This document shows, piece after piece, positions 1 through 6,251 of a stretch of DNA of 10,001 bases. This DNA comes from Candidatus Dojkabacteria bacterium. GTDB taxonomy: Bacteria > Patescibacteriota > Dojkabacteria > B142 > OLB20. The translations under genes were made by a program, and so were the position numbers. The notes below the pieces were generated by a model, which did no database searches, was not told the origin of the DNA, and saw only the letters and a program-made list of their open reading frames with translations. The first letter of the stretch is position 1, and each line of letters begins with the position of its first letter. The stretch is from the NCBI GenBank assembly GCA_020429485.1, contig JAGQLK010000030.1, positions 1 through 10,001 on the forward strand. Reading direction: 5' to 3'.

Positions 1-2
1 CA

Positions 3-131
3 GGCATAGGTGAGGCTACCGCAAATAAAATAATACAGGCTAGGCCCTATACAGAGTTAGAAGGGTTAAAAGACGTGTCTGGAATAGGCGATAGTACCTA
101 TAACAAAATCGTAACATTAATATCATTGTAG
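3..131 (+). CDS. comEA: ComEA-like helix-hairpin-helix protein, C-terminal end only
   Basis: The window opens inside a gene; the last 42 codons are visible and end in TAG. They encode two helix-hairpin-helix motifs, GIGEATANKI near the start and SGIGDSTYNKI near the end, joined by a short 'RPYTELEGLKDV' linker. This is the pattern of the (HhH)2 domain at the C-terminus of ComEA, the DNA receptor that binds incoming double-stranded DNA and hands it to the ComEC channel. HhH hairpins contact the DNA backbone without sequence specificity. comEC begins only 9 bases after the stop, so the two are probably one operon, which supports the ComEA call. The N-terminal anchor lies outside the window. Another HhH protein cannot be excluded from this fragment alone. 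Confidence 0.72.
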   Translation, partial: GIGEATANKIIQARPYTELEGLKDVSGIGDSTYNKIVTLISL

Positions 132-140
132 TTCGATGCT

Positions 141-1667
141 ATGATAATTATCTCAAAAAGATTCGAGCATATGATTTCATCAATAAGCTCTTATCCATTA
201 ATCTTAGTCTGTATCCTCTGCGGTGCAAACATGGCGTTAGATTTGCTTGCGGTTCCGCTTGTGCTTAGATTGATCTGTATATGTGTAGTAACCCTGATTT
301 TCTCTTACAAGAAATCTGTTACATTTTTCATTCTGTTCTTTACTGTTATAGGGTTGTTGCGAATTGATCAAAGAAATAATACTGATCTACAACATGTATA
401 TAATTATTTAAATAATGATTGTGAAATTATTGCAGAAGTAATTTCTTATCCATATGAAAAAGGGGATAAAATAATTTTCACTTTGCGACCAAAGCAAATA
501 AAATTCTCAGATAGTATATATGAAATTTCATCCGGTAATATTCGAGCTGAAGGATGGAAATATTCTGAGATAAAAAAGGGTGATGTGATCAAATTTGAAA
601 CTTTTTTAGAAGCTCCAGAAAATTTTGACGATTTTGATTATGTTAATTATTTAGAGAATCAAAATATTTATGGAGTGGCAGAAGTTCCTCCTTGGTATGA
701 GTTAATAGATGTTGAGCGAAATTTGTATCTAGTTTTTATAGGTGATCTACGCACAAGTATTATTGAGTACTTTAGGAAAGTTCTACCTGAACCACATGCA
801 AGTCTGATGTTAGGGATGCTTATAGGAACAAGAGAGGAGTTTGAAGATGAGTTTGCAGTTGCTCTTTCCAATACAGGCACAGCACATATAATTGCTGTTT
901 CTGGGTTTAATATTAACATCATCATTATTATGCTACTTAGTTTGGCAGGTAAGCTACCAAGGAAGTTTATTAACGTTACAAGCTTTTTCATTATCTTTGC
1001 ATTCTGTTCTTTAGTAGGTTTTGATAATCTTCCAGCTTTACGAGCAATGTTAATGGGTTATTCTGTAGTTATTGCAAATATGTTTGGTAGAAAGTCTATG
1101 GTATGGTCGACTCTACCTGTTGCATTCTTAGTTATGTTTTATCAGAATCCCTATGTAATTTTTTCGCTTAGCTTTCAATTATCTTTTGCTGCGACTTTAG
1201 GACTAATATTAATTTCTGAACATGTAAGCTGGCTTATTCCTTTTAATGGTACAGTTTCTGACGAGTTGTCAGTAACAATCGCTGCTAATATAGCAACGTT
1301 TCCAATTATTTTTAGAAGTTTTGGGAAAATTAATTTCTGGTCACCACTTGCTAATATAATAGTTGGCCCAATGATTCCAATTGTTATGTTATTAGGAGTA
1401 GTAGAGTATCTTTTAGCTCTGGTTAATAGGCAAGTGGCTATGCTAATTAATTACTTATCTTGGTTGAGTCTTGAATATATCGTTTTAGCAATTTCATATG
1501 TTTCTAAGATGCCATATTCGGAGATCCTGATTCAGAATAATCTTGAACGAATTAGTATTGCTTACATTATTATATTGCTAGCTTTTATTTTTGAATTAAG
1601 TTATCGGAAACATGTTCAGAATTTTACTGATACTAATCCTAGTAACGATATTAATAGTGGTAACTAA
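141..1667 (+). CDS. comEC: ComEC/Rec2 DNA-uptake channel, membrane part
   Basis: This 508-residue polytopic membrane protein is the likely inner-membrane channel for single-stranded DNA in natural transformation. Residues 18-75 are hydrophobic (first membrane segments). Residues about 90-185 form the soluble DUF4131-type domain, including 'GDVIKFE' and the 'FDYVNYLENQNIYG' stretch. From about 210 the Competence domain begins, with LGMLIGTREEF (224-234), the signature IAVSGFN (251-257), PALRAM (298-303) and SPLANIIVGP (401-410), followed by further membrane helices to about 480. The ATG at 141 is chosen because it directly follows comEA; a second ATG at codon 11 is possible. No Shine-Dalgarno sequence is visible. 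The C-terminal metallo-beta-lactamase domain of many ComEC proteins is absent here and lies in the overlapping next gene, so this is the short form or one half of a split gene. Confidence 0.92.
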   Translation: MIIISKRFEHMISSISSYPLILVCILCGANMALDLLAVPLVLRLICICVVTLIFSYKKSVTFFILFFTVIGLLRIDQRNNTDLQHVYNYLNNDCEIIAEVISYPYEKGDKIIFTLRPKQIKFSDSIYEISSGNIRAEGWKYSEIKKGDVIKFETFLEAPENFDDFDYVNYLENQNIYGVAEVPPWYELIDVERNLYLVFIGDLRTSIIEYFRKVLPEPHASLMLGMLIGTREEFEDEFAVALSNTGTAHIIAVSGFNINIIIIMLLSLAGKLPRKFINVTSFFIIFAFCSLVGFDNLPALRAMLMGYSVVIANMFGRKSMVWSTLPVAFLVMFYQNPYVIFSLSFQLSFAATLGLILISEHVSWLIPFNGTVSDELSVTIAANIATFPIIFRSFGKINFWSPLANIIVGPMIPIVMLLGVVEYLLALVNRQVAMLINYLSWLSLEYIVLAISYVSKMPYSEILIQNNLERISIAYIIILLAFIFELSYRKHVQNFTDTNPSNDINSGN

Positions 1668-2445
1668 CCACGTTAGGTATTCTGATAATATACTAAGCGT
1701 ATACTATCTAGATATAGGGCAAGGAGATTCTTCCTTGATAGTCACGCCTGATAGTATTGATATTTTGATTGATGCTGGACCAGATAAAGAAGTTGTATAT
1801 GAACTTTCCAAAGTCTTAAATCATGAAAATAGAAAAATTGAACTTTTAGTATTAACTCATAATGATTATGACCACATCGGAGGTGTTATAGAGTTGCTTG
1901 AAAGATATGAGATAGGAATGATTATTGCTGATTTTGAAAACTATAATTCTATATATGCAGAGCGGATGTACGAAATTATTAGAGAGAAGGAAATACCTCT
2001 ATACTTAGCAGATTCCGAATCGGATATGCAAATAGGTTGTTGTGTATATATGGACTTCTTGTGGCCACTAAAAGATAGTAATTTTCATGATTTGTCTGCA
2101 AACGATAGCTCAATAAGTGTGAATATTGCTTACAATGATATAGATTTTTTATTTGACGGAGATCTCTCTTTTGAATATGAAGAGAGAATGCTAAATGGCA
2201 GAACAAGAGAGATCGAGGTGCTCCAAGTGTCTCATCATGGAAGTAAGACAGGGACAAGTTTAGAATTTCTTGAATTAACTAAACCTAATATTGCAATAAT
2301 ATCTGCTGGAAAAGACAATAAATTTGGACATCCTCATCAAGAAGTATTGGATGCCTTAAGCCAGTATGCAGTGGAAGTTATCAGGACTGATCAACTAGGC
2401 AGTATTAGAGTATCCTCGGATGGTATTGATTACTGGGTTAATTAA
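1612..2445 (+). CDS. ComEC-type metallo-beta-lactamase-fold hydrolase
   Basis: The 277-residue product matches the metallo-beta-lactamase domain normally fused to the end of ComEC, where it is thought to degrade or process the non-transported DNA strand. Residues 3-18 are a membrane helix. Then come YYLDIGQGDS (31-40), the metal-binding motif THNDYDHIGG (82-91), the aspartate strand FDGDL (181-185), SHHGS (207-211) and FGHPHQ (239-244). The C-terminal RTDQLGSI (258-265) is also typical of the ComEC version. All metal ligands appear intact. The gene overlaps comEC by 56 bases in the +1 frame. The helix before LDIGQGD corresponds to the linker helix of full-length ComEC, so the ATG at 1612 lies almost exactly at the expected join. 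It is either a genuine split with translational coupling or a single-base frameshift in one long comEC. A later GTG at 1657 would remove the helix and is less likely. Confidence 0.87.
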   Translation: MFRILLILILVTILIVVTNHVRYSDNILSVYYLDIGQGDSSLIVTPDSIDILIDAGPDKEVVYELSKVLNHENRKIELLVLTHNDYDHIGGVIELLERYEIGMIIADFENYNSIYAERMYEIIREKEIPLYLADSESDMQIGCCVYMDFLWPLKDSNFHDLSANDSSISVNIAYNDIDFLFDGDLSFEYEERMLNGRTREIEVLQVSHHGSKTGTSLEFLELTKPNIAIISAGKDNKFGHPHQEVLDALSQYAVEVIRTDQLGSIRVSSDGIDYWVN

Positions 2446-2471
2446 GGCGATTTTAATTGCTCATGTTTTTC

Positions 2472-2480
2472 TGCTAAAAT
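2472..2480 (+). promoter_or_regulatory. possible extended -10 promoter for the kinase block
   Basis: TGCTAAAAT fits an extended -10 element (TGnTATAAT, one mismatch in the hexamer). It lies in the 67-base gap after the metallo-beta-lactamase gene and would start transcription about 26 bases before the thymidylate kinase ATG. No good -35 hexamer stands at the right distance (TTTTAA at 2451-2456 is the best). AT-rich TAATAT at 2493-2498 is an alternative that would give an almost leaderless mRNA. The call rests on sequence similarity only. Confidence 0.3.
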
Positions 2481-2512
2481 ACCCGCAACTCCTAATATAT
2501 TAAATTTGCTTT

Positions 2513-3139
2513 ATGTTTATTCTGCTAGAAGGAATAGATGGCGCCGGTAAAGGTCATCAAAGAAATAATCTTGTTCAGCATTTACAAGGTAAGGTTAATA
2601 ATTTAGTAACAGTCGACTTTCCCGACCACAATGGTGCTCTCTACCAGCATTTGATTCATCCAGCTATTCACGAAGAGATTAAAATGTCGAGTGAATCACT
2701 GTTTTTAAGTTTTGCACTTGATCAAAGCCTTTGGCAAGATCGGATCGAGGCAAGTCTTACTTCTAAGGATGAATACTTTATTACTGATGGATATTTCACA
2801 ACTGCTATTGTTTATCAATGCATAATGGGAGAGGTTATAACAATTGATGAGGCTTTGACTTTTGCGAGAACTTTTGGAATTCATCAGCCCGACTTTGCTG
2901 TTTATATTGACGTAGATCCTGAAGTGGCAATGAAAAGAAAAATGATTGAGGAGGGACATGATGAAGGATTAGATATATTCGAAAGAGACATTGAGAAGCA
3001 GCAAAAGATTAGAGCAGGTTTTAAGCATTTAGTTAAGAACAATATCTTTGGAAATTGGGTAGAAGTAGATGGTAATGAGAGTATAGAAGATGTATTTGCT
3101 CAGATTACTGATGCTTTAAATAAGCATAAAATTATTTAA
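2513..3139 (+). CDS. tmk: thymidylate kinase family protein (dTMP kinase-like)
   Basis: This 208-residue protein is the usual length for thymidylate kinase, which phosphorylates dTMP to dTDP with ATP in the cytoplasm. The N-terminal strand and P-loop read FILLEGIDGAGKG (2-14), followed by VDFPDHNG (34-41), which resembles the 'FP' form of eukaryotic-type enzymes rather than bacterial 'REPGG'. YFITDGYFTTAIVYQ (88-102) lies where family members have 'DRYxxSxxAYQ', and YIDVDPEVAMKR (131-142) matches the strand before the lid. DIFERDIEKQQKIRAGF (154-170) is the typical helix after the lid. Two key positions are unusual: the P-loop reads GKGH rather than GK[ST][ST], and the DR arginine is glycine 93. 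It may therefore be an active divergent enzyme or a related nucleotide kinase of other specificity. Two nucleoside diphosphate kinases directly downstream in the same direction support a nucleotide-salvage role. ATG is preceded by no Shine-Dalgarno sequence. Confidence 0.77.
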   Translation: MFILLEGIDGAGKGHQRNNLVQHLQGKVNNLVTVDFPDHNGALYQHLIHPAIHEEIKMSSESLFLSFALDQSLWQDRIEASLTSKDEYFITDGYFTTAIVYQCIMGEVITIDEALTFARTFGIHQPDFAVYIDVDPEVAMKRKMIEEGHDEGLDIFERDIEKQQKIRAGFKHLVKNNIFGNWVEVDGNESIEDVFAQITDALNKHKII

Positions 3140-3157
3140 TTTTTTATTTTATTCACT

Positions 3158-3760
3158 TTGCAAAATTTACCAAGCATAGAAAAAACATTCATGATGATCA
3201 AGCCAGATGGGATAAAAAGAGGTCTCGTTGGTGAAATTTTCATGAGGCTAGAGCGTGTTGGCTTAAAATTAGTTGCTTCGCGAATGATTCAAGCTACAGA
3301 AGAACAGGCAAGAGGTAATTATCCAGGAACAGCAGAATGGCTAGTTGGTATGGGTGAAAAAACCTATACAAATTATGATCATGATGACAAAGCAATTCTT
3401 AAAGATTTAGGCACAACTGACAAATTGGAAATCGGTAAAAAAATCTATGATGCGCTTGTTGATTATTTGACTGAGAGCCCAGTTATTTTAATGGTATGGG
3501 AAGGTAATCACGCTGTAAGAGTAGTAGAGAAAATCTGTGGCAAGACAGATCCTACTCTTGCTGATATCGGATCTATCAGAGGTGACTTTGGTTTTGATAC
3601 AGCACAGCTAGCTGTAAAGTCTGGAAGAGTAGTTTTTAAAACACTGGTACATAGATCAGATAGTGCTGAAGAAGCAGAAAGAGAGATTAAGCACTGGTTT
3701 GGTGACAAATATAAGTATCTTGGAGAATATTCAAGGGTTGATTATATTGGTTCTTTCTAA
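3158..3760 (+). CDS. ndk: nucleoside diphosphate kinase, long form (copy 1)
   Basis: The 200-residue protein belongs to the nucleoside diphosphate kinases, which transfer the gamma phosphate of ATP to other (d)NDPs through a phosphohistidine. The fold-defining TFMMIKPDGIKRGLVGEI (10-27), MVWEG (112-116), SIRGDF (139-144) and LVHRSDSAEEAEREI (163-177) are present. Lys15, Tyr55, Thr130, Arg141 and catalytic His165 correspond to canonical active-site residues. The usual NDK has 130-150 residues; here a stretch after 'NYPGTAEW' (about 60-100) and another between GDF and the histidine are enlarged. The position normally holding the phosphate-binding Arg88 is Glu124, and the Asn three before the histidine is Thr162. 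The TTG at 3158 is chosen because no ATG, GTG or other TTG lies between the in-frame tmk stop and the essential first strand. Copy 2 follows after 21 bases. Family assignment is secure; substrate preference is not. Confidence 0.88.
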   Translation: MQNLPSIEKTFMMIKPDGIKRGLVGEIFMRLERVGLKLVASRMIQATEEQARGNYPGTAEWLVGMGEKTYTNYDHDDKAILKDLGTTDKLEIGKKIYDALVDYLTESPVILMVWEGNHAVRVVEKICGKTDPTLADIGSIRGDFGFDTAQLAVKSGRVVFKTLVHRSDSAEEAEREIKHWFGDKYKYLGEYSRVDYIGSF

Positions 3761-3781
3761 ATTAATTTAAAGAATAAAAAG

Positions 3782-4390
3782 ATGGATTTCGAAAAAACAT
3801 TAATAATAATAAAACATGACGGCGTAGCTAGAGGAATAATGGGTAAAATTATTTCTAGATTTGAAAATGCTGGATTAAAATTAGTTGGCTTAGAATTTAT
3901 TCAAAGTACTGATGATCTTGGACAAGCTCATTATCCAGATTCGAACGACTGGCTAGAAACAGTAGGTAATAGAACTCTTACTGATTACGAGGAAAGAGGG
4001 CGTGATGCAAAAGAAGAATTTGGTACAAATGATCCGATAGAGATTGGTAAAGCAGTAAAAGGTTGGTTAGTTGAGTATTTAGCTCAAGGTCCAGTTCTTG
4101 CAATGGTCTGGGAAGGTCCTGAAGCAGTTAAAATAGGTCGTAAGTTAGTAGGTGGCACTATTCCTGCTAAGGCAGATCCTGGTACAATTCGAGGTGATTT
4201 TTCAGTAGATAATGTTGAGTTAGCTAATAGACATGGTAGACCATTCTATAATCTGATTCATGCATCGGGTGAAGTTGCAGAAGCAGAGTTAGAGATCGAA
4301 TTATGGTTTGGTGGAGATGAGTTGTTTAAATACGATACTAATTCAACAAAAATCATGGGACAACAAGGAAAAGTGCTAAAAAACAATTAG
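3782..4390 (+). CDS. ndk: nucleoside diphosphate kinase, long form (copy 2)
   Basis: This 202-residue paralogue of the preceding gene shares the same enlarged layout. It has KTLIIIKHDGVARGIMGKI (5-23), AHYPDSNDW (49-57), MVWEG (108-112), GTIRGDF (134-140) and NLIHASG (157-163). Lys11, Tyr51, Arg120, Thr126, Arg137, Asn157 and catalytic His160 all align with the canonical active site, so this copy is the more complete of the two. Departures are His12 in place of the proline of 'KPDG' and Gly163 in place of the aspartate of 'HGSD'. A polar tail of about 25 residues extends beyond the usual C-terminus. The ATG follows an A-rich stretch without a clear ribosome site, 21 bases after copy 1. A strong terminator lies 20 bases past the stop, so this is the last gene of the kinase block. 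The tandem pair probably arose by duplication and could form mixed oligomers (inference). Confidence 0.89.
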   Translation: MDFEKTLIIIKHDGVARGIMGKIISRFENAGLKLVGLEFIQSTDDLGQAHYPDSNDWLETVGNRTLTDYEERGRDAKEEFGTNDPIEIGKAVKGWLVEYLAQGPVLAMVWEGPEAVKIGRKLVGGTIPAKADPGTIRGDFSVDNVELANRHGRPFYNLIHASGEVAEAELEIELWFGGDELFKYDTNSTKIMGQQGKVLKNN

Positions 4391-4410
4391 ATCTAAATCC
4401 TAAAATAGAC

Positions 4411-4446
4411 AAAGAGTACATTATCGATGTACTCTTTTTTATTTTT
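4411..4446 (+). terminator. intrinsic terminator of the kinase block
   Basis: AAAGAGTACAT (4411-4421) and ATGTACTCTTT (4427-4437) form a perfect 11-base-pair stem around the 5-base loop TATCG. The 3' arm runs into a T-rich tract (4435-4446, interrupted by one A). This is a textbook Rho-independent terminator for + strand transcription. The opposite orientation has no good T-run, so it probably works in one direction only. It separates the kinases from the TrmB-reductase gene, which therefore needs its own promoter. Confidence 0.92.
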
Positions 4447-4479
4447 AGCTGAGCTAGTAGTAGACACATGCTACTACTA
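4446..4479 (+). promoter_or_regulatory. inverted repeats, candidate operator upstream of the TrmB-type gene
   Basis: TAGTAGTAG (4455-4463) and CTACTACTA (4471-4479) are a perfect 9-base inverted repeat with a 7-base spacer. A small palindrome, TAGCTGAGCTA, sits at 4446-4456 on its left edge. No T-run follows on either strand, so it is not a terminator. CATGCTAC inside the repeat (4467-4474) recurs in reverse orientation as GTAGCATG at 4513-4520, overlapping the proposed -10 element. A dyad just upstream of the -35, ahead of a gene with a winged-helix domain, fits an operator for autoregulation. That role is inference. Confidence 0.45.
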
Positions 4480-4489
4480 ATATACCTTA

Positions 4490-4519
4490 TTGACAATGTT
4501 ATACAGGAGATGGTAGCAT
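4490..4519 (+). promoter_or_regulatory. probable promoter of the TrmB-reductase gene
   Basis: A perfect -35 hexamer TTGACA (4490-4495) is followed after 18 bases by TAGCAT (4514-4519), which carries the extended -10 TG one base upstream (TGGTAGCAT). Transcription would begin near 4526, giving a leader of about 17 bases before the ATG at 4543. An alternative is the extended -10 TGTTATACA at 4497-4505, which has no good -35. The position between a strong terminator and the next gene makes a promoter here very likely; the exact choice of elements is uncertain. Confidence 0.5.
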
Positions 4520-4542
4520 GCACTTGTTATTATTGAAGTATA

Positions 4543-6195
4543 ATGGAAATTTTAAAGAAAATTGGCTTAACCTCCAATCAAATCAAAGTTTATAAATACC
4601 TTCTTTCTGAAAAGAAAAAAAGTGGGGCTGAAATAGCACGAGAATTAAAATTAGATAAGTCATCTACTTATAGGGCATTGGATAAACTTAATGAATTAAA
4701 TCTTGTTACTCAGAGCGTGGATCAAGGAGTCTATGTATATACTGCTGCAAATCCTAAAATCCTCAACCAACTTATGGAAGAAAAGAAGGCGAGGTTAGAA
4801 CAAGATGCCAGTCAATTAGATGTTTTCGTCAAAAAGTTAATTGAAGAAAGCGGTAATAGCAATGAGTTCACAAGGTTGAAAATAGAAACTGGACCTTTGG
4901 CACAAAGAGCATCCATGGAAAGATCCATTAAGGATGCTAATACTACTGTGCGTCAGACTTTTACATCAGATTCGCCTGTGTATGATTATCCTGGGTATAA
5001 AGAATTTATTGATGACTTTATCAAAAGAAGAATAAAAAAGAATGTATTTACTAAACAGTTAGTAAAGATGACGACACGATATTATCTAGACGATATTACA
5101 GTTACAAGTGAGGAATTATGCAAAGAAGTACGCATTAAGCCATATGGATTACCACATCAGCACTCATTCAAAATATATGGTGATAATGTTGATATTGTAA
5201 TTTACGATAAAGATCCGGAGAAACTAAAAGTAATTCATATTCAGGATAAAGTAATTTCTACAATAATGGCTGCATTGTTTGATTTTGTTTGGGATAGAAG
5301 CATTGTCTACTATGGTAAACAGGTTTTGCCTCAGAAGAAACTTACTCATGGAGTTACTTTGCCTGTCTTGGGAGTAGGGACATGGGGTGTAGGTGGTTAT
5401 GTAGAGCGTAATCCGTACAACGATGATATCAATGACATAGATCAGCTAAAACATAGCATTAGCTTGGGGCAGACATATATCGATACTTGTTTGATGTATG
5501 GTGGTGGTTATAGTCTGGATCTTATAGCTAAGGCAATTGCTAACTTCCCTAGAGAACAGCTATTTATTACCTCTAAGTTTACATGGCCTGGAAAAATTCC
5601 AGTAAGTGATTATAGAGAAGTAGAAAAGCAATGTGACATATATTTAGAAAAGCTGGGGATTGATTACATAGATATGTATCAAGTGCATGGACCCAAGGTT
5701 TATGATTTTGAAGATGAAATACTGGTATCGGAAATTGAAAAACTTATTGCCAAAGGTAAGGTTAGATATTGGGGAACAGGAAACTTTGAAATAGAGCAAT
5801 TAAAGAAGTTAGTTGAGTTAAGTGATAATCTACCTGTGGCGCATGAGTTGGAGTTTAATCTGATTGAGCGAGAGATCAAAAACAAGGACAATTCAATTGT
5901 TGAATACTGTAGAGAGAAGGGAATACTAATGATAGCATTCAAGCCTATTGCCAGAGGTGCGTTATTCGGCCTTGGAGAAGATGAATCAAAAACTACTCTA
6001 ATGAGTAAATTGACAAAGAAATATAAAAAGTCTTCCGGACAAATCGCAATTAATTGGCTATGTAAACAACCAGGTATGATTGCTATTCTAAAATCTACAA
6101 ACGGAAGTCATATTAACGAAAATGTTGACTCATTTGATTTTGAAATTTCAGAAGAAGATTTGAAGCTATTAGATAACTACAATCTATATAGCTAG
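4543..6195 (+). CDS. TrmB-type winged-helix regulator fused to an aldo/keto reductase
   Basis: One continuous 550-codon frame joins two families. Residues 1-60 are a TrmB/MarR-like winged helix, with AEIARELKLDKSSTYRALDKL (29-49) as the recognition region and a wing at VDQGVYVYTAANP (59-71). A charged, probably coiled-coil helix (73-103) follows. Residues 110-256 resemble the effector/dimer region of TrmB proteins. From 261, LPQKKLTHGVTLPVLGVGTWG begins a full aldo/keto reductase (AKR) barrel. The tetrad is intact: Asp314 and Tyr319 in YIDTCLMYG, Lys345 in FITSK, and His382 in MYQVHGPK. Cofactor-site motifs are FKPIARG (466-472) and LKSTNGSHINEN (516-527); the latter has His where NADPH-dependent enzymes often have Arg. 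WGTGNF (410-415) replaces the usual 'xGxSNF'. The protein is probably a cytoplasmic DNA-binding sensor of NADP(H) redox state or of a carbonyl compound. It has its own promoter region with inverted repeats. Domain identities are confident; the sensing role is inference. Confidence 0.87.
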   Translation: MEILKKIGLTSNQIKVYKYLLSEKKKSGAEIARELKLDKSSTYRALDKLNELNLVTQSVDQGVYVYTAANPKILNQLMEEKKARLEQDASQLDVFVKKLIEESGNSNEFTRLKIETGPLAQRASMERSIKDANTTVRQTFTSDSPVYDYPGYKEFIDDFIKRRIKKNVFTKQLVKMTTRYYLDDITVTSEELCKEVRIKPYGLPHQHSFKIYGDNVDIVIYDKDPEKLKVIHIQDKVISTIMAALFDFVWDRSIVYYGKQVLPQKKLTHGVTLPVLGVGTWGVGGYVERNPYNDDINDIDQLKHSISLGQTYIDTCLMYGGGYSLDLIAKAIANFPREQLFITSKFTWPGKIPVSDYREVEKQCDIYLEKLGIDYIDMYQVHGPKVYDFEDEILVSEIEKLIAKGKVRYWGTGNFEIEQLKKLVELSDNLPVAHELEFNLIEREIKNKDNSIVEYCREKGILMIAFKPIARGALFGLGEDESKTTLMSKLTKKYKKSSGQIAINWLCKQPGMIAILKSTNGSHINENVDSFDFEISEEDLKLLDNYNLYS

Positions 6196-6199
6196 ATCC

Positions 6200-6227
6200 T
6201 TGCAAATTAACCTATACATGTTATATC
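6200..6227 (+). promoter_or_regulatory. possible promoter of the repeat-HTH protein gene
   Basis: In the 56-base gap after the reductase stop, TTGCAA (6200-6205) is followed after 16 bases by TATATC (6222-6227), which has TG one base upstream (TGTTATATC, extended -10 form). Transcription would start near 6234, about 18 bases before the ATG, with no Shine-Dalgarno sequence in the leader. No terminator separates the two genes, so read-through from the TrmB-reductase gene is equally possible. Confidence 0.4.
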
Positions 6228-6251
6228 ATTGCTTCGATAAAAATTTTAGCA

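Noticed and set aside
668..991. Open minus-strand frames inside comEC and other genes (for example 668-991, 1979-2257, 2705-2959, 5700-5942).
   Set aside because: They lie antisense to genes with clear family motifs and their translations show no domain pattern.
2440..2458. AATTAA/TTAATT palindrome after the metallo-beta-lactamase gene, with a T5 run nearby, as a terminator.
   Set aside because: The stem is six A-T pairs only, and the T-run is 7 bases away; too weak to call.
4539..4544. Perfect TATAAT overlapping the ATG of the TrmB-reductase gene.
   Set aside because: A transcript from it would start inside the gene and lose the winged-helix start; no -35 stands upstream at the right distance.
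4518..4595. A 25-codon frame (MHLLLLKYNG...) with AGGAG 8 bases upstream, overlapping the start of the TrmB-reductase gene; possible leader peptide.
   Set aside because: The likely promoter starts transcription inside or after the AGGAG, and no other gene here uses such a site. The overlap with a strong coding frame makes chance more likely.
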